The notes beneath the pieces are model-generated. The model had not been told where the DNA came from. It ran no database searches and saw only the letters and a list, made by a program, of their open reading frames with translations. 47,390 nt of DNA from an uncultured Collinsella sp. (GTDB lineage Bacteria > Actinomycetota > Coriobacteriia > Coriobacteriales > Coriobacteriaceae): contig UQYA01000005.1 of the NCBI GenBank assembly GCA_900545165.1, forward strand, positions 1-47,390. The letters run 5' to 3'. Below are positions 33,085 to 41,181 of the stretch, in pieces. How positions within the stretch are numbered: the first letter of the stretch is position 1; each line of letters starts with the position of its first letter. Both the position numbers and the translations under genes were made by a program.

Positions 33085-34170
33085 CTATTCCTCTTTGGCA
33101 AGATCGAAAGTCACAGTGATTCGATCACGCGAAACACGAATCTTTGGGTCGCCGCAAAGGTTGAGATAGTACCGGGCGGCAAGGTCATTAAAGTCACGCT
33201 CCACAGCACGCGAAAACTGTGCCATATCATCCTTGGCAATACGTAGCCCGCGACGATCCTTCGCAAGATCGACAGGAGCCGGCGCATGCGAGAACGAATC
33301 ACGCTCGCGCAGCAGACGCGCGGTCACACCGCGAACGGGCTTAATCTGCCCTGCCAAAATGCGATGGGCCGTGCGCTCGGACATCTCAAGACCCAAACCC
33401 GAACAAATACGGATAAAGTCCTCGGCATCAGAGGCAAGGCCTAAACGGTCGACAACCGGAAGCTCGCTCTCGTCATCAATAAACAGGAGACGAGACGTAT
33501 CGAGCCTACTTGACGCCTGAGCATAAAGGGTCGCGGCAATCTCAGACGGAGAACCAAGATAGACATTGCAACCACGCAACTCCTCGAGCGCAAACTCACA
33601 AGCAGCGCGAATAATATTATGCGGGCCGCGAGCACAGACATAACGTCCGTCCTCATCCTTCACGGCCTGAGGCCAGCTGGACTGATCGGCACGCTCACTG
33701 AGGCGATCGGCCGCAACGCTCACCTTAAAGGCCGAGCCAAGGTCGACACCTGACGTGACCACACGGGCCTCGTCGGTGTTCTGCTTGATCGAAAACAATG
33801 CCATGCCACGACCGTGAACGCCCCAACGGTCCATCTTCATGCTCTCGAGCTTGGAGGTAACGCGGGCATCGAAGATTCGCTCTTGCATATCCTGCGGAAC
33901 GCCCGAACCGTTATCCAGAAAGACAAGCGTGCGGACGCCATCTTCCTTGGTCGTAGCGAGATAGACTTTGTCGGCGCCGGCATCGCGAGCATTACGGAGC
34001 ATTTCGATGACGATATCCTCGACATGCTGAATGTCGTGCTTTGCCTGGCGCCGCTCGGCCTCCGAAACGCGGAGGCGGACATACCCCTCGCCAAGGTTCT
34101 CCTCGACGCGAAGGTTGCCCTCCCCCGACATCGACGCGATAAATGAAATGAGCTCGTTCGCGTCGCTCAT
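33085..34170 (-). CDS. GHKL-type ATPase of unknown function
   Basis: The 361-aa protein carries a Bergerat-fold ATP site in its N-terminal third: N-box EMLRNARDAGA (residues 56-66), G1 box DNGSGVP (86-92) and G2 box GVHGRGMAL (117-125). The nearby WGVHGRG wording recalls MutL/HSP90-like or DUF-type ATPases more than sensor kinases. There is no histidine phosphoacceptor, receiver, transmembrane or sensor domain. The C-terminal two thirds match no family I recognise; they include an RIXA-like helical part and a short beta-rich end. It starts one base after the rny stop without its own clear RBS, so it is coupled to rny. spoVS follows it. Confidence 0.85.
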   Translation of the reverse strand: MSDANELISFIASMSGEGNLRVEENLGEGYVRLRVSEAERRQAKHDIQHVEDIVIEMLRNARDAGADKVYLATTKEDGVRTLVFLDNGSGVPQDMQERIFDARVTSKLESMKMDRWGVHGRGMALFSIKQNTDEARVVTSGVDLGSAFKVSVAADRLSERADQSSWPQAVKDEDGRYVCARGPHNIIRAACEFALEELRGCNVYLGSPSEIAATLYAQASSRLDTSRLLFIDDESELPVVDRLGLASDAEDFIRICSGLGLEMSERTAHRILAGQIKPVRGVTARLLRERDSFSHAPAPVDLAKDRRGLRIAKDDMAQFSRAVERDFNDLAARYYLNLCGDPKIRVSRDRITVTFDLAKEE

Positions 34171-34171
34171 G

Positions 34172-35728
34172 TTATTTAGCGATATCGACAGCGCGGCTCT
34201 CGCGAATCACGACGACGCGCACCTGACCGGGATACTCCATCTCTTCCTCGATCTGATGGGCGATATCGTGAGCCAGGACCGTGGACTGGGCATCGGAGAT
34301 CTTGTCCGGCTGAACCATGACGTGGACCTCACGACCAGCCTGCATGGCATAGGTACGCTCGACACCGTCATGGGAGTTGGCGATCTCCTCGAGCTTCTCA
34401 AGACGCTTGATGTAGTTCTCGGCAGACTCGCGACGGGCACCGGGGCGAGAGGCAGAGACGGCATCGGCGGCCTGTACCAGGACATCGAGCACCGTGTTGG
34501 GGTCGACATCGGCATGGTGAGCCTCGATAGCGTGGACGATAACGGGCTTCTCGCCGTAACGGCGGGCAAGCTCGGCGCCGATGACGGCATGCGGGCCCTC
34601 GACGTCGTGGTCGATTGCCTTGCCCAGGTCGTGCAGCAGGCCGGCGCGCTTGGCAGTCACAACATCCAGGCCAAGCTCGGAAGCCATCACGCCGCACAGA
34701 TCGGAGACCTCGAGGGAGTGCTGAAGCACATTCTGACCAAACGAGGTGCGATAGCGCAGGGCACCAAGGGTCTTGACGATCTCGGGGTGCAGGTCATGGA
34801 TTCCGGTATCGAAGGCAGCCTGCTCGCCTGCCTCGCGCACGCGCTGCTGAACCAAGTCGGCAGCCTTGTGATACATCTCCTCGATGCGGGCGGGGTGAAT
34901 GCGGCCGTCGGCGATGAGGTTCTCGAGGGCGACACGGGCGGTCTCACGACGGACCGGGTCGAAGCTCGAAAGAACGACGGTCTCGGGCGTGTCGTCGATC
35001 ACGAGGTTGACGCCGGAAACCTGCTCGAAGGTGCGGATGTTGCGACCCTCGCGGCCAATGATGCGGCCCTTGAGGTCATCAGAGGGAATGTGCACGGAGG
35101 TAACGGTGACCTCGGCAGTGTGGTCGGCAGCGCAGCGCTGAATCGCCAGGGACAGAATCTCCTGGGCGGTCTTGTGGCACTCAGCGCGAACCTGCTGCTC
35201 GGACTCGCGAATGATTGTGGCGGCCTCGTGGGTGACCTCGCCGCGAACCTTATCGAGGAGCTCCTTGTGGGCGTCCTCGCGGGTAAGGTCGGCGATACGC
35301 TCGAGCTCGGAGGTCTGCTTTGCGCAGAGCTCCTCGAGCTCGCGGGAGCGCTTCTCGACCTGACCGGCCTGGCTGGACAGCTGGTGCTCACGCTTGTCGA
35401 GAGCGTCGTTTCGGCGATCAAGGGACTCCTCGCGCTGCATCACACGGTTCTCGAGCGTACGAATCTCGCTCTTACGCTGCTTGTCCTCGGCCTCGGCGGC
35501 CTGCTTGTTCTTGATGATCTCCTCTTTAGCCTCGAGCAGAGCCTCTTTTTTGAGGGTCTCGGCCTGACGCTTAGCATCACCGATCAGGGACTCAGCCTGT
35601 GCGTGTGCCGACTGGATCTTTTCGTCGGCCTCGTGAAGACTACCCTGCTTGGCGGTGCGCATGTAGGCAATGGCGGCGATGGCACCCAAAACGATGCCAA
35701 CGAGCGCTGCGATGATAGGCATGCTCAC
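34172..35728 (-). CDS. rny: Ribonuclease Y
   Basis: RNase Y is a membrane-anchored endoribonuclease that starts mRNA decay in many Gram-positives. The 518-aa protein has an N-terminal membrane helix (about 4-22), a long coiled coil (about 25-200), a KH domain with GRIIGREGRN near 219-228, and an HD domain with LLHDLGKAIDHD near 365. The end has the usual C-terminal conserved region. AAGGAGTGAGC precedes the ATG. The promoter is 160 bp upstream, leaving a long leader. RNase J, the partner decay enzyme, is encoded at 45475-47145. Confidence 0.96.
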   Translation of the reverse strand: MSMPIIAALVGIVLGAIAAIAYMRTAKQGSLHEADEKIQSAHAQAESLIGDAKRQAETLKKEALLEAKEEIIKNKQAAEAEDKQRKSEIRTLENRVMQREESLDRRNDALDKREHQLSSQAGQVEKRSRELEELCAKQTSELERIADLTREDAHKELLDKVRGEVTHEAATIIRESEQQVRAECHKTAQEILSLAIQRCAADHTAEVTVTSVHIPSDDLKGRIIGREGRNIRTFEQVSGVNLVIDDTPETVVLSSFDPVRRETARVALENLIADGRIHPARIEEMYHKAADLVQQRVREAGEQAAFDTGIHDLHPEIVKTLGALRYRTSFGQNVLQHSLEVSDLCGVMASELGLDVVTAKRAGLLHDLGKAIDHDVEGPHAVIGAELARRYGEKPVIVHAIEAHHADVDPNTVLDVLVQAADAVSASRPGARRESAENYIKRLEKLEEIANSHDGVERTYAMQAGREVHVMVQPDKISDAQSTVLAHDIAHQIEEEMEYPGQVRVVVIRESRAVDIAK

Positions 35729-35844
35729 TCCTTTTTATGGATTCGTTACACAACAAAGCGAACCGTCCTTACGAACGGCTCGCGACATTTGAGTAATATG
35801 GGCGCAGCTTATGCGGGTCGGATACAGATAAATATATAAACAAA

Positions 35845-35859
35845 CTCATCACAGATGAG
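35845..35859 (-). other. Small hairpin in the rny leader
   Basis: CTCATC and GATGAG pair around a 3-nt loop, followed on the minus strand by TTTGTTTATATATTT. It lies 20-40 bp after the expected rny transcription start, so it could act as an attenuator. A second stem, with one mismatch, is at 35758-35783. The remainder of 35729-35979 shows no gene. Confidence 0.4.
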
Positions 35860-35888
35860 CACATATCACAAAGCAAATGACAGTGTTT

Positions 35889-35917
35889 ATCGTACGTTGA
35901 ACCACAACAACTGTCAA
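35889..35917 (-). promoter_or_regulatory. Promoter of rny
   Basis: On the minus strand a perfect TTGACA (35912-35917) is spaced 17 bp from TACGAT (35889-35894). It lies between the recX stop and rny, and gives a leader of about 150 nt. Confidence 0.7.
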
Positions 35918-35979
35918 ATAAATGGCCCCGGCACGGCGGCTAAAACGCGGTGAACGGCAGGGTCACAAAACGCATACGC

Positions 35980-36672
35980 CTAAACCGCACATTCCTCGCG
36001 TTCGGCATCGAGACGTGCCTTAACGGCATCGGCGGCGATGTAATACGAGAAGCCCTTGCCCATCAAAAACCGAACCAGTTTTTCGAATCCGCGCGTCTCT
36101 GGAACACGCCGCTTGGCGAGCAGGGCTGACGCACGCGCCAAATCGTCTTCGACGGCAAAATAATCCTCGGGATAACCGGGAATGTCATCGAGCACGACAT
36201 GACGGCGCTTGAGCTCGGTCTCGATTTTGCGCTGTCCCCAACCGCGCCGCTTGCGCTCCTCGATAAAGTACGAGCAAAAGCGGTTCTCGTCTAAAAAGTG
36301 ATACTCGGTGGCGCGCTCGACGGCGAAATCGATCGCGGGCTGGTGAAAGCCGTAGCGAGCCAGCTTGTCACGGACCTCACCCGTCGCATGGTCGCGGCGC
36401 GATAGCATCTCGGTCACCATGGTAAGTGCACATTTACGCTCGATGAGCTGCACCGCCTCACGAAAGTTGTCCCAATCACAGGGAAGATCGGGGCGGTTTT
36501 TGACATACAGCCGCGCGACCCGCACGGGAATCCAAATGGACCGCTCAAAACCGCCCTCAAGCTCACAATCGATATGTGCGCAAGGCTTTTTGGACGCATA
36601 CCCGCTCGAGAACGAGGAAGCCGCCTTCTTATCGGGAAAGACGGCCGTGGCCTCGGTCACCGTATACGACAT
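35980..36672 (-). CDS. recX: Regulatory protein RecX
   Basis: RecX binds RecA filaments and modulates their activity. The 230-aa protein is rich in helices with the three RecX repeats (e.g. LSRRDHATGEVRDKLARYGF near residue 90, YFIEERKRRGWGQRKI near 134, LVRFLMGKGFSYYIAADAV near 200). It has an extra N-terminal stretch of about 60 residues compared with short RecX proteins. It starts 11 bp after the recA stop, the usual recA-recX pairing. Confidence 0.92.
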   Translation of the reverse strand: MSYTVTEATAVFPDKKAASSFSSGYASKKPCAHIDCELEGGFERSIWIPVRVARLYVKNRPDLPCDWDNFREAVQLIERKCALTMVTEMLSRRDHATGEVRDKLARYGFHQPAIDFAVERATEYHFLDENRFCSYFIEERKRRGWGQRKIETELKRRHVVLDDIPGYPEDYFAVEDDLARASALLAKRRVPETRGFEKLVRFLMGKGFSYYIAADAVKARLDAEREECAV

Positions 36673-36683
36673 GAGCGTAACCG

Positions 36684-37832
36684 CTACTCGTCGTCATCAT
36701 CGAGCATGGCGGAACCATCGATGGCGTAAAGCTCGTCAAACTCCTCAGGCGCAGGCTGATCGGTCAGCTCGACCTCGGACGGAGCATCGTCATCAAACTC
36801 AAGTCCGCAGGCAAGGCGGACCTTATGCTCAATCTCGTCGGCGCAATCGGGGTGTTCGCGCAGGAACGCCTTGGCGGCCTCTCGACCGTTGCCGAGCTTG
36901 TCCTCGCCATAGGCAAACCAGGAGCCCATCTTCTTGCAGATGCCACACTCGACAGCCATGTCCAGAATCGAGCCCTCCTTAGAGATGCCCGTACCGTACA
37001 TGATGTCGAACTCAGCAGAACGGAACGGAGCTGCCACCTTGTTCTTAACGACCTTGGCGCGCACGCGGTTACCGATAACCTCGTCCTTAAGCTTAATGCT
37101 ATCGATACGGCGAATGTCGATACGCACCGAAGAGAAGAACTTAAGGGCGCGGCCGCCCGTCGTAGTCTCGGGGTTGCCGAACATGACGCCGATCTTCTCA
37201 CGCAGCTGGTTAATGAAGATGCACGTCGTGTTGGACTTGGACAGCGAGCCGGCGAGCTTGCGGAGCGCCTGGCTCATCAGGCGAGCCTGAAGACCGACCG
37301 TAGTATCGCCGATTTCTCCCTCGATCTCGGCACGCGGGGTCAGCGCGGCGACGGAGTCGACGACGATGGCATCGATGGCGCCGGAACGCACGAGCATGTC
37401 AACAATCTCGAGCGCCTGCTCGCCCGTATCGGGCTGGGAAATGAGCACCTCGTCGATATCCACGCCGATGCGCGCGGCATACGTGGGATCAAGCGCGTGC
37501 TCGGCATCGATAAATGCCACAACGCCACCCATTGCCTGGGCCTCGGCCAGGATCTCGAGCGAAAGCGTCGTCTTACCGGAGGACTCAGGACCGTAAATCT
37601 CGACGATACGGCCGCGCGGCACGCCGCCGATACCCAGCGCGGCATCGAGGGCCAGGGCGCCCGTGGGAATGGCCTCGACCTCGAGCTCGGGACCACCGTC
37701 GCCGTACCTCATGATGGAACCCTGGCCGAATTTCTTCTCGATCTCGGCCTTGGTGGTGGCGATCATCTCATCGCGCTCTTTACCCGTCGTGCGAGCATGA
37801 ACGGTACGTACGGGACCTGAATTCTTGGCCAT
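36684..37832 (-). CDS. recA: Recombinase RecA
   Basis: RecA forms filaments on single-stranded DNA for recombination and triggers LexA self-cleavage. The 382-aa protein has Walker A GPESSGKT at residues 81-88, the Walker B region IVVDSVAAL, loop L1/L2 with GVMFGNPETTTGG, and an acidic C-terminal tail ending in DDDDE. No intein is present. ATG 37832 follows GGAGGG; an ATG 7 codons upstream is less likely. The promoter carries a LexA box. recX follows at 11 bp. Confidence 0.98.
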   Translation of the reverse strand: MAKNSGPVRTVHARTTGKERDEMIATTKAEIEKKFGQGSIMRYGDGGPELEVEAIPTGALALDAALGIGGVPRGRIVEIYGPESSGKTTLSLEILAEAQAMGGVVAFIDAEHALDPTYAARIGVDIDEVLISQPDTGEQALEIVDMLVRSGAIDAIVVDSVAALTPRAEIEGEIGDTTVGLQARLMSQALRKLAGSLSKSNTTCIFINQLREKIGVMFGNPETTTGGRALKFFSSVRIDIRRIDSIKLKDEVIGNRVRAKVVKNKVAAPFRSAEFDIMYGTGISKEGSILDMAVECGICKKMGSWFAYGEDKLGNGREAAKAFLREHPDCADEIEHKVRLACGLEFDDDAPSEVELTDQPAPEEFDELYAIDGSAMLDDDDE

Positions 37833-37862
37833 GAATAGCCCTCCTCTTAACAACCTGCATCG

Positions 37863-37891
37863 ATAATAAACGAACGGCTGTTCGTGGTCAA
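37863..37891 (-). promoter_or_regulatory. Promoter of recA
   Basis: On the minus strand TTGACC (37886-37891) and TATTAT (37863-37868) are spaced exactly 17 bp. The LexA box fills the spacer. The expected start lies about 25 bp before the ATG. Confidence 0.8.
37871..37884. promoter_or_regulatory. LexA box of recA
   Basis: CGAAC-GGCT-GTTCG is a full match to the Gram-positive LexA consensus and is palindromic at its ends. It overlaps the spacer of the recA promoter. Confidence 0.88.
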
Positions 37892-37924
37892 CCGTTTAGG
37901 CCAATCATATGCAGGCAGTCTTTC

Positions 37925-37964
37925 CAAAACCAAACCAAACGCCGACCAAACACTGACCAACTGC
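37925..37964 (-). repeat. Degenerate TTTGGT repeats upstream of recA
   Basis: On the minus strand the unit (T)TTGGT recurs four to five times at roughly 10-11 bp spacing, including CAGTGTTTGGT and CGGCGTTTGGT. It begins about 35 bp upstream of the recA -35 box. The function is unknown. The rest of the 257-bp gap 37833-38089 holds the recA promoter and the cinA terminator. Confidence 0.5.
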
Positions 37965-38058
37965 TTGACCACAAAGGGCCAAATAAGAGCAAAGAAGGCG
38001 AGAATACATCTATAACCAGCACAAACGCTAAATTTGTCAGAGGTCCCTATCTCCACAA

Positions 38059-38082
38059 TTAAGGGGCCCGGAGGCCCCTTAA
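38059..38082 (-). terminator. Probable terminator of the pgsA-cinA transcript
   Basis: Perfect 10-bp GC-rich arms (38059-38068 and 38073-38082) close a 4-nt loop. Only a short T stretch follows on the minus strand. It lies 8 bp after the cinA stop and before the recA promoter. Confidence 0.65.
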
Positions 38083-38089
38083 AACACGT

Positions 38090-38620
38090 CTATTCCATAG
38101 AATCGAGCACGCAGACAATGCGACCCAGTGCCTCCGCGACCGCATGGGCACGAACACACGAACGGTCGCCCTCATAGTGGCAACGCACAGAGTCCACGAC
38201 CGGCACGCCCCCATCGGCGGAACGATACGCCCAGCCAATATAGAAAGTGCCAGCCGGATCGTCCTCAGTGCCACCGCTGGGGCCGGCATAACCCGTTGCG
38301 CTCACTGCAATATCGCTCTGGTACAGCTCCAGCGAACCCACCGCCATCTCACGCGCAGTCTGATGCGACACCGCGGTATAGCGGTCGAGCGTCTCCTGCT
38401 CAACACCAAGAACGCGATGCTTAATCTCATCGCAATAGGTCACCGCACCGCCGCGCAGCACCGCCGACGCACCCGGGATATCGGCAATCGTCGAGGCGAT
38501 CATACCCGCCGTCAGCGACTCAGCCGTCGAAACCGTCACGCCCCGAGCGCTCGCGCGCTCGACAATATCACGCGCCAGCTCCTCGTTATGTGCGGAAATC
38601 TGCTCAAAAGAGTCCGTCAT
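38090..38620 (-). CDS. CinA C-terminal domain protein (NMN deamidase PncC type)
   Basis: The 176-aa protein covers only the CinA C-terminal domain (STAESLTAGMIASTIADIPGA split over residues 31-51, then YAGPSGG near 114). In E. coli a free-standing protein of this kind (PncC) hydrolyses nicotinamide mononucleotide. The N-terminal MoCF-like domain of full CinA is absent, with no remnant in the flanking DNA. ATG 38620 is listed; a GTG two codons upstream (38626) is also possible. It follows pgsA closely and precedes recA, as cinA does in Bacillus. Confidence 0.9.
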   Translation of the reverse strand: MTDSFEQISAHNEELARDIVERASARGVTVSTAESLTAGMIASTIADIPGASAVLRGGAVTYCDEIKHRVLGVEQETLDRYTAVSHQTAREMAVGSLELYQSDIAVSATGYAGPSGGTEDDPAGTFYIGWAYRSADGGVPVVDSVRCHYEGDRSCVRAHAVAEALGRIVCVLDSME

Positions 38621-38632
38621 ACCCACCAGGAC

Positions 38633-39271
38633 CTAGACCGAAAAGACGATCTTGCGGCAGTTCCAGAAGTACTGGGCGCCCGAGATAACGGTCAGGACAA
38701 CGGCAACGGCGTACAAGAAGCGCGACACCGAGTAGATGCCGAGCGTCAGCGCCACCGGGCCAAGGTGCAAGCCGGCCATAGCAAAAACGCACAGGTAACC
38801 GCAGATGGAGACCATCGTGGTTGCCGTCTTGTACTTGCCGAGCTTATCGGCCGCAACGACCACACCCGCCGCACTCGCGACCATGCGAAGGGCGCTCACC
38901 AGAAGCTCACGGAACAGGATAATGAACACCGACCACACGGTCACCGCGCCAAAATCCAAGAACAGCAGCAGGGCCGAGAACACGAGCAGCTTATCGGCGA
39001 TGGGGTCCAAGAATTTACCGAAGTCGGTGATCTCATTGCGCGAACGCGCCAGATAACCGTCGACCTTATCGGTGAACGACAGGATCACATACAGAATGAA
39101 GGCAGCGGCGGCGAGCGGGCCGTCGAAGGTGCTCCAATCCGTACCGGCAACACTCGTGTGAGAAAGCGCCGACACGATCATGAACACCGGGATAAAGACG
39201 ATGCGAACGCACGTCACGATGTTGGCGGGCGTCCAGACACTCGTCAGTTCCTTATTGCTCTCGTTTGCCAC
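38633..39271 (-). CDS. pgsA: CDP-diacylglycerol-glycerol-3-phosphate 3-phosphatidyltransferase
   Basis: PgsA makes phosphatidylglycerophosphate, the precursor of phosphatidylglycerol. The 212-aa membrane protein has the CDP-alcohol motif in DKVDGYLARS and GKFLDPIADK near residues 68-93, typical PgsA wording, plus FRELLVSALRM. The start is GTG 39271, supported by AGGAGAG 5-6 nt upstream. The rimO stop is 9 bp before it. A more distant paralogue is encoded at 17736-18440. Confidence 0.94.
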   Translation of the reverse strand: MANESNKELTSVWTPANIVTCVRIVFIPVFMIVSALSHTSVAGTDWSTFDGPLAAAAFILYVILSFTDKVDGYLARSRNEITDFGKFLDPIADKLLVFSALLLFLDFGAVTVWSVFIILFRELLVSALRMVASAAGVVVAADKLGKYKTATTMVSICGYLCVFAMAGLHLGPVALTLGIYSVSRFLYAVAVVLTVISGAQYFWNCRKIVFSV

Positions 39272-39280
39272 GACGCTCTC

Positions 39281-40630
39281 CTACTCCACAACATGACCGA
39301 TAAGCTCATAGCAGAAGCTATCGGTAAACTCGACAGTCAGAATATCGCCCACGGACGCCTCGCTGGCGTCCAGATGCACCGCTCCATCGGAATCGGGCGC
39401 CTGGAACCAGGCATGGCCGATCAGCTCGGCGCCGTCCTCGGTCTCTTCGATACCGTCGACGATCACCTGGGCGCGCTCGCCCACATGGGCGGCGGTGGCG
39501 GCAAAGCCGAGCGACTCGGCCAGGTCCATGGCCTCCTGGGCGCGCTCGAGCTTAACCTCCTCATCGACCTGACCCTCCATCTTAGCGGCCAGGCTGCCCT
39601 CCTCCTGCGAGTATGCAAAGACGCTCGTGTAGTCAAAGCCGACGGTGTCCATAAAGTCGATAAGGTCGCGGAACTCGTCGTCGGTCTCGGTCGGGAAGCC
39701 GACCATGGCCGTGGAACGAATCACGATGCCGGGGATGCGCTCGCGAAGGTCGCGGAACAGATCCTCGAGCTCCTGGCGCGAACCGGAGCGACGCATGGCC
39801 TTGAGAATGCGCGCGTCGCAGTGCTGCACGGGGATATCGATATAGGGCAGCACCTCGGGCGTATCGCGAATCGTCTCGATGAGTTCGTCAGTCATGCCCT
39901 CAGGCTGCAGATAGAGCACGCGGACCCAGACGTTGTGCGGGCGCACGGCCTCGGCGACGGCACGCAGCAGCTGCGCCAGATTGCGCGGCGAGCCATCGGC
40001 GACGTCCTCGTCGGCAAAGTCGGTACCCCAGATGCCCGTGTCCTGGCCGATCAGCACGATCTCGCGCACACCGCCGGCAACCAGGTCGCGCACCTCGGAG
40101 ATGATGCTCTCGGCATTGCGCGAATGATAGCGACCGCGAATATAGGGGATCATGCAGAAGCTGCAGAAGCGGTTGCAGCCATCGGAAATCTTGACGTAGG
40201 CGACAGCACCCTCGACGGTACGTTTGACCTGCGGGATATAGGCAGCAATCTCGCGCTCGACGCCCAGCACGCCATCGATGACCGCCACGATGCCGTCCTC
40301 CTCGTCGGCCTTCACAAAGGCAGCGACCTCGGGCAACTCGTCAGGCAGGTCATCGCCATAGCGCGACGGCACGCAACCGCACATAACGATGGGGCAAGAA
40401 CGAACACCGTCCTGAACCTCGTTGGCGAGTTCGAGCGTGGTCTCGATGCTCTCGGACGTTGCGGAGGCGAGGAACGAGCAAGTATTGACGATAGCGATAT
40501 CGGCATCCTGCGGGTCGAATGCCTCCTCGTAGCCCGCGGCGGTCAAAAGAGAACGCATACGGTCGGTGTCAACCTCGTTCTTAGCGCACCCGAGGGTGAT
40601 GTAGAGCACGGAGCCCAAAGGTGTATCCAT
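39281..40630 (-). CDS. rimO: Ribosomal protein S12 methylthiotransferase
   Basis: RimO methylthiolates an aspartate of ribosomal protein S12. The 449-aa protein has the N-terminal cysteines (LGCAKNEVD, NTCSFL, MCGC), the radical SAM motif CNRFCSFCMIPYIRGRYHSR near residue 155, and a C-terminal TRAM domain. The LGCAKNxVD and HSR wording separates it from MiaB, which is encoded at 31273-32643. The RBS GAAAGGA is rather far (12 nt) from ATG 40630. It sits between yajQ and pgsA. Confidence 0.95.
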   Translation of the reverse strand: MDTPLGSVLYITLGCAKNEVDTDRMRSLLTAAGYEEAFDPQDADIAIVNTCSFLASATSESIETTLELANEVQDGVRSCPIVMCGCVPSRYGDDLPDELPEVAAFVKADEEDGIVAVIDGVLGVEREIAAYIPQVKRTVEGAVAYVKISDGCNRFCSFCMIPYIRGRYHSRNAESIISEVRDLVAGGVREIVLIGQDTGIWGTDFADEDVADGSPRNLAQLLRAVAEAVRPHNVWVRVLYLQPEGMTDELIETIRDTPEVLPYIDIPVQHCDARILKAMRRSGSRQELEDLFRDLRERIPGIVIRSTAMVGFPTETDDEFRDLIDFMDTVGFDYTSVFAYSQEEGSLAAKMEGQVDEEVKLERAQEAMDLAESLGFAATAAHVGERAQVIVDGIEETEDGAELIGHAWFQAPDSDGAVHLDASEASVGDILTVEFTDSFCYELIGHVVE

Positions 40631-40657
40631 GTTGGAGAGCGGTCCTTTCGATTGATA

Positions 40658-41155
40658 TTAGCGGTAGTTGGTGAACTGCAGCGGCTGGCCGTAGTCCTGG
40701 TCGCGCAGGAACTGGATCACGGTCTGCAACGCGTCCTTCGAAGCAGAGGAAACACGCAGCTTATCGGCCTCGATGGTCACCTTGACCTTGAGCTTTTGGT
40801 CCTTGATGTCCTTGTTGATCTTCTTGGCGGTCGCCTGGTCGATACCCTCGACGATATGGCCGAGCACGCGCACGGTGCCGCCCGACGCCGCCTGCGGAGC
40901 ATCCCACGAGACAGCCTTGAGGTCGATGCCGCGCTTGATGAGCTTGGAGCTCAACACGTCGATAATCTGTTTGGAGACAAAGTCGGCCGGGGCGTTGATC
41001 GTAAAGAGCTTGTCGCCCTTCGAAAGCTCGATCGTGGCGCCGGAATCCTTAAGGTCATAGCGCTGGGAAATCTCGCGCGTGGTCTGCTGGAAGGCGTTGT
41101 CGACCTCTTGCATGTTGACCTCGGACACGACGTCGAAGCTGGAATCTTTAGCCAT
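40658..41155 (-). CDS. YajQ family nucleotide-binding protein
   Basis: The 165-aa protein opens with DSSFDVVSEVNMQEVDNAF and ends with VIQFLRDQDYGQPLQFTNYR, the signature of the YajQ family. Homologues bind nucleotides, and some act as c-di-GMP effectors; which ligand applies here is not known. AAAGGAA precedes the ATG. It is located between the rodZ-like gene (26 bp) and rimO (27 bp). Confidence 0.93.
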   Translation of the reverse strand: MAKDSSFDVVSEVNMQEVDNAFQQTTREISQRYDLKDSGATIELSKGDKLFTINAPADFVSKQIIDVLSSKLIKRGIDLKAVSWDAPQAASGGTVRVLGHIVEGIDQATAKKINKDIKDQKLKVKVTIEADKLRVSSASKDALQTVIQFLRDQDYGQPLQFTNYR

Positions 41156-41181
41156 GATGTTTCCTTTCGCGTACGAGCGGC

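Noticed and set aside
34031..35839. 602-aa plus-strand open frame opposite rny.
   Set aside because: It mirrors the RNase Y coding sequence and shows no independent motif or start signal.
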